In this document: positions 34,197 to 64,000 of the stretch, piece after piece | How the letters are laid out: each line of letters starts with the position of its first letter | Numbering within the stretch: the stretch's first letter is position 1 | DNA from: Megamerina dolium | Taxonomy: Eukaryota > Arthropoda > Insecta > Diptera > Megamerinidae | Reading direction: 5' to 3' | NCBI GenBank assembly: GCA_963854835.1 | Contig: OY978529.1 | Coordinates: forward strand, 8,620,501 to 8,684,500 | Length of the DNA stretch: 64,000 nucleotides | Translations under genes and position numbers: made by a program | The notes under the pieces: model-generated | Seen by the model: only the letters and a program-made list of their open reading frames with translations | Told to the model about the DNA's origin: nothing | The model's database searches: none

Positions 34197-34525
34197 AGGT
34201 TAGATTAGGGTATGGGGCTGCCCTCTCTCTGAGAGGTCTCAATTACGCCAAAAAGCCCATTGTGATACCACCGAACTGTTGTGCGTGTTAAATTTGGACA
34301 GAAGGGACCTACTTATATTACCCGGTTCCGAACGGCAAAACCCGTGTGACATTACTTTAACTTAGCTTTGTGACCTCTTTTAGGAAGCATTTTTGGCAAA
34401 TTGTTACTGTTCGAAAGAAAAATCTTTTCGATATTAAATTTTGTTATGCTTCAGCCGGGGATTGAACCCACGACCTACAGATCAGAAGGTCAACGCACTA
34501 ACCACTGAGCTACGGCACCCACATA
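34197..34525 (-). mobile_element. tRNA-derived SINE, copy 4 (subfamily B)
   Basis: Starts with TGGGGCTGCCCTCTCTCTG and ends with a well-kept head: GGATTGAACCCACGACC, then ACTAACCACTGAGCTACGGC. It follows directly on the LINE 3' end at 34196. Confidence 0.85.
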
Positions 34526-34893
34526 AAAATAGAAACTTTGCCTTATTTTTAGAAACCATCGCGCAGAGTATTAAAAAAATATATTTTCCCCGCTGTATTA
34601 AGGCAACAGTGTTTAGCAAACAATTTGTTGCGATGGATAAAACTTATATTTTCTGTGAAAGTACAATCAGTTGTTTAAGAAAAACGAACGAAATACAATC
34701 ATCTTTCAAAAAACCTGGCGAAATACAAGATGTGCTTTAAGAACCTAGTTTGTTTTCCGTTAGTTTTATGGTATATAGCTTACTCGCTTACACGGACACA
34801 GAAATCGTATGTCACCTTCCCTTTCTATCAAAATATACCATAAAAAACATGCAAAATACAGTAGAAAAACGTAGTATCATACAGTTATAACAC

Positions 34894-35318
34894 ATGGTAT
34901 AATTAACAAAGTACTGCAGTCCCAGAGAGGAATTTTGACGCTCTCATTTTGAAATAAGTGTATGAAACAAAATCAAAAGATAGTATTTCGAAATCTATCA
35001 AAGTGAAAAATTCGAAAATATTTTGTTGTGTATAAGGATCAAACATCTCGAATGCATTTATCTACATTTTCTTTTAGTTTATTTCTAATTTTATTTTAAT
35101 TACATTACAATAATAAAAAAAAAATGTGTAAAGTTCATTGTTTATCTGTAAAAAAATAAAAAAAGAATAAACATTTTGTACCCAATTAATAATAAAAATG
35201 TTAACAGGTTTTGACATTCCTCTTTCATTGATATTTTGACACTTTGAACATCTTTTGGCATATACTGTGAATGAAATGAAATTAAATATTACGATTGCCG
35301 TACTTTGTTAATTATACA
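34894..35318. mobile_element. Candidate MITE with TATAATTAACAAAGTAC ends
   Basis: GTATAATTAACAAAGTAC at the left is mirrored by GTACTTTGTTAATTATAC at the right, about 425 bp apart; no coding capacity between. Confidence 0.6.
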
Positions 35319-35319
35319 A

Positions 35320-36168
35320 TGGGTATTATCCATGGTATCATAATATAAGGTAGAGCCATTAGAGAGAGTACTCACGAATGAAGGAGAAAAAGTAAATAAA
35401 ACACAATAGTTTGGCATTATAAGAAGATAGTTTCTCGACATTATATGCCGCAGCCAAGAGGAATCTTTTACAATTGCTCTACCTCGATTAAAAACACCTT
35501 GGGTATTACCTTTCTTTCTGAATCGTCATTTTGTTTGTCGTGTATGCTTTTCATAACGCAGCAAACTGCGCATCCATAGCAACATTAACGCATTTGGCGA
35601 CAGAATATGTTTATAAAATTTTAAGGCTTGCCTTTAGGAACAAGTTGCAATGTATTACTGCAAAGCTACATGCGTTTAGGAAGTCGCCTAATATAACATA
35701 CGCATGTATGCATGCTTCACTAGATGGCATAAATATCACAATGTATGCTATGGCACAAGTTTTAGTTACAATATTAGCAAATCCAAAAAATATTGTTTTA
35801 AAATAAAATTAAATTAAATTAAACATGTTAAAACAATTTAAAAATACAGTAAATGATTTATTTATTCTTTAAATGGTTTACTTTGACAATTATTGTTTTA
35901 TTTAATAAAGTAATTCTTCTTATATACATTTTTGTATTAATGGCGCGTTGTCATAGCCAAAATAAAGACGGATTTAAAAATAATTTCCAATATTTTTTTA
36001 CTAATGTCTCATACAGAAATCTATTAAAAAGTAGTAAAAAATTTAATTTTGACGCAGCAGTTCTTCAATTGGTGCATATATAATCTAATATATATTTACA
36101 TATAAAACCAAATCAGTCACAAAATTACTATTTTTATTTGCATTATGTATAATATTCTATCTGCACAG
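35320..36168. other. Spacer between Cf2 and the GPCR gene
   Basis: AT-rich; an ORF at 35531-35806 (91 codons) has no recognisable domain. No repeat boundary seen. Confidence 0.35.
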
Positions 36169-36217
<49 letters not shown>

Positions 36218-36254
36218 ATTATATATATATATATTATATATATATATATAATAT

Positions 36255-36323
<69 letters not shown>

Positions 36324-36379
36324 AATATACATATATATATATATATATGTATATATATATGTATATATATATATATATA

Positions 36380-36422
<43 letters not shown>

Positions 36423-36463
36423 TATATATATATATACCATATATATACATATGTATATATATG
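36169..36463. repeat. (TA)n / TATG microsatellite
   Basis: TA tract with GTAT and TTAT interruptions and a small palindrome around GGTATATATATATACC. Confidence 0.93.
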
Positions 36464-36573
36464 ATTTCCACAATTTGTTAGCTTTGAAAATGATGAAGTC
36501 TATTTGAGATTTTCGAAAGTATAAATCTCATTTAAGTAAAACATTCTTTAGAAACACTTACATATTAAACCGG

Positions 36574-36830
36574 GTACAGTAACTTAGTCGTTTGTGCGTT
36601 GGCCTTCTAATCCGAAGGTCTTGAGTTCGATCCCCGACTTAGACATTAAGCAATATTAGGTCGGCAAGCAATTGGCAATTCTTCCTGCGGTAGAGGCATA
36701 AATAGTTACTGTCGCACTGAGAATCACTTAACGAGTACTTAAATCGTCATTTACTGGAGATTTGAGAAAATTTACTCTCAATTAATAATTCGTTAGCGCT
36801 CCTTAATGATGGTTAAATACGGCAAAAACT
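36574..36830 (+). mobile_element. Diverged tRNA-derived SINE, plus orientation
   Basis: tRNA-like head (GTTGGCCTTCTAATCCGAAG, then GAGTTCGATCCCCGAC, a good B box) followed by the body GGCAAGCAATTGGCAATTC and AGTTACTGTCGCACTGAG. Confidence 0.65.
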
Positions 36831-36959
36831 TTACTTAACTTTTTAATGATCGATTTTGATATTGTTGTTTGTTTTGTTTTCTATTGAATTTACGTTACTT
36901 TAGTATATGTATACTATGGTAGTCCCTAAATGTAGGAAGAATTTTTTCAAAATCAGGTC

Positions 36960-37205
36960 TTAAACCTCACCATCTCAATCGATAATACCACGGTCAGAGA
37001 TATCACATATATATTTTGGTTCCGATTGAAGACGGTTGAGCAATCTGAGCTTTGACGCATATGCGACTCGTTCTAGCCGTCTCCAATCGAGGCCATCTCT
37101 TCGACTATAGTAATATAGATTCTGGGTATTAGCTGGAAAGAAATTAATTTTACTTTTTAGAGTCTCCATAGAGGAATCTGTAATGCAATATCTGTGTGAC
37201 ATGAC
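36960..37205 (-). pseudogene. Possible reverse-transcriptase C-terminal fragment
   Basis: A 75-codon open stretch reads NLYYYSRRDGLDWRRLERVA followed by SKLRLLNRLQS. It resembles the YYYSRRDGGLGIPRL-type segment after the RT domain of some LINEs. No flanking RT motifs were found. Confidence 0.35.
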
Positions 37206-37463
37206 TTAATGATATTACCGATTGACGTGTGAGACCCTCACACCCTGTTAGGAACCACCCTAGCGTATATACTTTGCTTTGAAAATAAAAAGTAATTCAG
37301 ATATTTCCTTTCACATTGACGTTTATAATTAAATGTCATACAAAAAGAGTCGCAACTGAGGGACATATTGAAGACATTCATTAACAAATGAACTTTTAAA
37401 TTACGACTCTAAGATGTATCGTTCATTGCTGAATTTAATGATAATTAATTATGTGCTTGTTAG

Positions 37464-38326
37464 GAGAAATTTAACGAGGACGAGGTGCATACGGTTATTG
37501 ATGATTGGCCAATCCGACAAAAGGGGTGAGTGAAGGGCAAAAGCATATATTTATATTTATTGTATACAAAATAATAAAAAGAAAAAGAAAAGTAAAGAAT
37601 ATTGGTCCAAAAACAATTAATCAATTAAACATTTAAAAAAAATTAAGTAAGGTTAGGTCAAGTTATTGTGACTACCCTCTCTCTCTCTCTGAGAGGACAT
37701 ATTTAAGCCAGAAGCTTCTCTTCCAATACTGTTATGAGTGTTACATTTGGACAGTATTAGAAGGGACATCACTTTTCTGAGCTTTGTCACAGAGCTCTTT
37801 AAGAAGCTATTATCATGGTAAATTCTTACTGCCGGAAAAATTGCCAATTGCATGCCGACAGGTGGGTACCGTTTGAAAGGAAAATCTTTTCAATATAATA
37901 ATTACTTCAGCCAGGGAAATGTAAAATAGACTTACACCACTTTCAAAGAAAACGACTCAAGTGTTGATATATTTCAACAAAATTCAGCATAAGTTATATG
38001 TATATGATATAAAAGAAGCTGTTTTTTTGAGATGGTCTTTAACATGCACTATGTGTCGCGTCAAATAAATTTCCAGTGTGACGTTGTGTAATCGATCAGA
38101 AGTTTTTACCCCCTATTCTGGTCGGGTGACGCCAACTGGACAAATACAACATGAGACAGTAACAGATGTTGCTGTCCCCGAAGGAGCCATTAGGTCGAGG
38201 GTATTGCTTTGTGTCAGGAGATGTTCAAGAGTGCCAACTATAAAAAGGCTGCACGTGCAATATTCAAAAGCAAACACATTTCCCGTCTCTTTAATTTTTT
38301 GCTCTGATTTTGATTTTTTACATTGA
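37464..38326 (+). CDS. Unidentified plus-strand exon pair
   Basis: Exon 37464-37525 (acceptor TTGTTAG, donor GG|GTGAGT) reads EKFNEDEVHTVIDDWPIRQK. It joins in phase 2 to an exon starting at 38077 (acceptor TTTCCAG) reading GVTLCNRSEVFTPYSGRVTP, then TGQIQHETVTDVAVPEGA. After about 38190 the frame drifts on to a TGA at 38326 through less coding-like sequence, so the true end or a further donor (ATTAG|GTCGAG) is unclear. I do not recognise the protein. No upstream exon was found; it could be a real small gene, an alternative exon or a relic. It converges on the 3' end of the GPCR gene. Confidence 0.4.
37651..37920 (-). mobile_element. tRNA-derived SINE, copy 5 (truncated head)
   Basis: GTGACTACCCTCTCTCTCTC, GAAGCTTCTCTTCCAATACT and TTGCCAATTGCATGCCGACA; the head is lost after TACTTCAGCCAGGG. 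Confidence 0.78.
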
Positions 38327-38619
38327 TTTGCAATATTTGACTGTTACATACTTTTCTCTTTGTTTTTTTTTTTTTAAGACACGTCTCAACAAGCCACAGA
38401 GAAAATGGAGACTTTGTTGCCAATAGTTTTAAGAAAATCAACCAATATATAAAGGAAATGAAAAAAAAAGTGATCAACTAACAAAACTAAATTATTTTTA
38501 TTTACAAAGTTACAAAGTTACTGCTTCAGGAAATTGAGTTAGGACTATTGCTACACCTTCCACATGTGTAATACCGTTGTCATTCTTCCAAATATCTTCG
38601 ACGTTTTTCTAGAAGTTCT

Positions 38620-61256
<22,637 letters not shown>

Positions 61257-61289
61257 CTGAAAAAATATATGCAATATCAGGTGTGTGCA

Positions 61290-61570
61290 TATAAAATATG
61301 CTTTTTTTTATACGAAGATAAAATGCTTTTTGTAATAGCAAAAATATTTTATTCAAAGTACTGTCCATCGCTTATTCAGGAAATTTGTGAATACTACTCC
61401 AAAAAATGTTCCTCTTGATGAAAACCATTCAGATACCCAATTCTCCAGTTCTGCAGATGTATTCAAGTGCTTCTCTTTAAGTGCGTGTGCTATCAGAAAG
61501 AGCTAAGGCCGGTGACTACGGTGGGTGGGTCTACTTCTCCCAGCCAATTGTAAAATTAAAAATAATGATT
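61290..61570 (-). pseudogene. mariner transposase C-terminal relic
   Basis: The reverse strand reads SAELENWVSEWFSS, then FLNKRWTVL, in the pattern of the mariner end (V..W...WFASKD...LPERW.K). A worn YSPDLA-like stretch lies just upstream. Confidence 0.45.
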
Positions 61571-62261
61571 ATTTTTTTGCCTTTGCCCTTCACGCACGCC
61601 TTAAGTCGGACTGGCCAATCATCATTGAGAAATTGGCCACAGCACGTATCAAAGCTGACTGAAGATAATCAATGTTGGGGTATGAGCAGCAGAAATGTCA
61701 GTAAATGCTAATGGCCATACCTGATTGATCCGCAGTATTTTAATTAGCTACCACCTCGACCGGGAAAAACGCATGGTGTAAAAATCTTGAAGAAACACCA
61801 AGGAAAGTTTTGAATTTTTAAAAACACATTCGTCGAGTCGCTTTTTATATAATTCGGATGCTAGTGTTCGACTATAATTGGCGCCCAACGGAAAAAAGTG
61901 AGTAATACGGCCTCTATAAGGGGAAAAATTAACCCAATGTTTATCGGAATTTAAAACTCAAAATGGCTGACAATCCAAACCATTTTTAGCGCTGCCATTC
62001 AGATGGCGATAGATGTCACACAAAGCTATTTTGATTCGAAAATTAACTGGCGAGCCGATTAGCACTCTTAGAACAGACAGTAGAAGTTGAATCACTAGAC
62101 ATAAACATAATAGACTCTACCAGAATTCAGCGATGAGAAAGATTGTCGCCGCCTACGAATGTTTTGGTGGATATAGTGGCAGCACCAAAAATCATGATGC
62201 AGTCGCTACCGTTAAGTAGTTGGTCATGTTCTCTTATCTTGCAATAGGTTTTTCAATTTTA
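61571..62261. other. Spacer with an LTR-end-like site
   Basis: TATAATTGGCGCCCAACG at about 61875-61892 looks like an LTR end followed by a primer-binding site, as at 1510. No pol sequence is attached; the rest is unassigned. Confidence 0.3.
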
Positions 62262-64000
62262 AAGCATTCTCTCATCTGAGGTGGAAATCGTCCAAGCTTC
62301 GGCGTCATATGTAAGGATGATGATGAGAGACTTGTAGTGTTGGGTTTTTGTTTCTCGAGAGAGGGCCCGACTTCTCAATTGCTTACTTAACCCAAAGTAG
62401 CACCTGTTAGCAAGAGTGACCCTTGGCAATATCTCCAGGCTGACGTTATTACTGGTGTTAATGCTGGTTACAAGATAGATAAAGTCCATAAGATTGAAAA
62501 ATTCGCACGATAACGAATCACCGTGTCTGAAACCCCGTTCGGTATTCAACGTCGGGGAGAGGTCCTTTCCAATTTTCACAGCAGAACGGGAGTTACACAG
62601 TGTCATTATGCAAAGCCGAATGAGCTTTGGCTTTGAATGAGATAATCCCTTACCAGACTGTCGAAAGCGACTTTATAATCAACAAATAGATGGTGTGTGT
62701 CGATCTATTTGTCTTGGGTCTTCTTCAGGATTTGGTTTAGTGTGAAAATCTGGTCAATGGTGGATTTATCAGGTCTGAAGCCGAACTGATAAGGTCCCAT
62801 CAGGTTGTTAAGGAAAGGCTTCAACCTCTCACACAATACGCTCGATAGAACCAGAATCTTGTACGCGATGATAAGAAGACCTATTCCACGGTAGTTGGCG
62901 CAAATTGTGGGGCCTCCTTTCGTTTTACGGGACAGAGAACACTGAGCCTCCAATCATCGGACATACTTTCATCCGACCATATTCTGCTTATGAGCTGGTG
63001 CATGCTGGTGAGCAACTCATCGCCACCGGTCTTAAACAACTCGGCAGAAAGGCCATCTGCAACTCTGTTGTTTTTCAGCCTAGGAATAGCCTCTCTGACC
63101 TCATCATGGTAGGGTGGTTGAACATCTATACCATCATCCATGATTGTGGAGTTCGGGAGATCTCCTCTACTGGTGGGATTGTTCGAGGCGCCGCCATTCA
63201 GTAACGTGGAGAAGTGTTCCGTCCATAGTCTCAGTACACTCTGGACATCTGTAACCAGATTCCCATTTCCGTCACGACAAGAAGAGGCTCCGGGATTTAA
63301 ACCGCCACTCAGGCGCTTGATCTGTTCGAAGAATTTTCGAGTCTCATTCCTGTCTCTGCACATCTCTATCTCCTTACACTTGCGTCTTTCTAGCTCTCTT
63401 TTTACGCCTGAAAAGACGTACCTCCGCACTCCTCTTCTCTCTGTACCGCTCCTTAACAGCTCACGTGGCGCCTGCATGCAGGATTTTTCTGTAGGCGGCG
63501 TCTTTCTCTGCGGTAGCGTCGCAACACTCCTGATAATACCACTCATTCCTGAGAGGTCGGTATAAACAGCATAGTCATGGAGTGGGATATGTGTGTGCAC
63601 TGTGTGCATGTATCATCAAAATGGGGAGTGTTCTGCATAAGCAGATCCTATAATCAAGCGGTTATTTACGTCGAACTTTCACTGTGTGGGACTTCGTTTG
63701 TTGTTTGTGACACATAAACGTCTTCGCACCTTAGCTGCAACAAGGTAATGATCCGAGTCGATGTTGGCACCACTGATAGATTTCACGTCCATCATACTGG
63801 AAGTATGCCTACCATCAATTGGAGACAGCCACGACGCATTATGGATGTCGAAATGGTGAAATCTGGTACTACTAATTACCATGGTTCGTGCTGTGGCGAA
63901 ATCGATCAACCTTATTCCGTTATCGGAGGTGTTCTGGTGGAGGCTGAAGTTTCCGACAGTTGGACTAAAGGTACCTTCGTAAATCGTGGTTCTAATTGCA
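62262..64000 (-). pseudogene. RTE-like LINE, longest copy, running off the right edge
   Basis: Order on the minus strand: endonuclease end (GANIDSDHYLVAAKVRRRL, 63679-63909), a linker ORF 62881-63609 (REAIPRLKNNRVADGLSAEL, ISRIWSDESMSDDWRLSVLC), RT (NYRGIGLLIIAYKILVLSSV, PYQFGFRPDKSTIDQIF), and the later part (RGFRHGDSLSC, NRCYFGLSKQLRSRALSR). The Y/A-DD block is deleted between 62262-62606 segments. Stops and shifts make it non-functional as read; the 5' half lies beyond 64000. The RTE assignment is by overall pattern. Confidence 0.82.

Noticed and set aside
34440..34525. tRNA gene
   Set aside because: It has A- and B-box sequence, but is the head of a SINE present in several copies; acceptor-stem pairing is lacking and the body follows without a terminator.
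36574..36650. tRNA gene on the plus strand
   Set aside because: Good B box, but it continues into the SINE body and the stems pair poorly.

Overview
This is a eukaryotic, intron-rich, AT-rich window from a higher dipteran, most likely a tephritid fruit fly. The evidence is fly orthologues (Rab3-GAP1, Cf2, a Smog-like receptor) in spliced genes with short AT-rich introns, and abundant Tc1/mariner elements including the DD41D type first named from Ceratitis. There are no operons, CRISPR arrays or bacterial features. The species cannot be fixed from sequence alone.

Layout. A Rab3-GAP1 gene lies on the minus strand from 21381 down to 1 and runs off the left edge. Its first two coding exons (19866-21381) are separated from the rest (1-1182) by an 18.7 kb intron. 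Nested in that intron, on the plus strand, is a complete leucine-rich-repeat, FN3-like, single-pass membrane protein gene (3474-14059, eight coding exons with exact phase agreement). At 26331-29854 on the minus strand lies Cf2, a polyglutamine and C2H2 zinc-finger transcription factor with three coding exons. From 38620 to 61256 on the minus strand lies most of a class C orphan GPCR of the GPR158/Smog type. Its seven-helix core is at 59185-60614, its cytoplasmic exons are at 50746-51119, and its last exon is at 38620-38817. An unidentified pair of plus-strand exons lies at about 37464-38326.

The rest is mobile DNA and simple repeats. It includes one Tc1-like transposon with an intact transposase (10017-11667), four DD41D rosa-like relics, several decayed mariner/Tc1 copies, Ty3/gypsy relics, a Jockey-type LINE, at least six fragments of an RTE-like LINE, and a tRNA-derived SINE family in at least eight places. 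There is also a composite MITE family (four copies), other foldback elements, a repeat with a GGGCGTGG module about every 150 bp, a GC-rich minisatellite, and long (TA)n tracts that several TA-targeting transposons have entered.

Functionally the four named genes are independent: Rab GTPase regulation, cell-surface adhesion or recognition, transcription, and G-protein signalling. Their adjacency is microsynteny rather than a pathway. Exon joins were worked out by hand from GT/AG signals, reading phase and family similarity; no search could be run.
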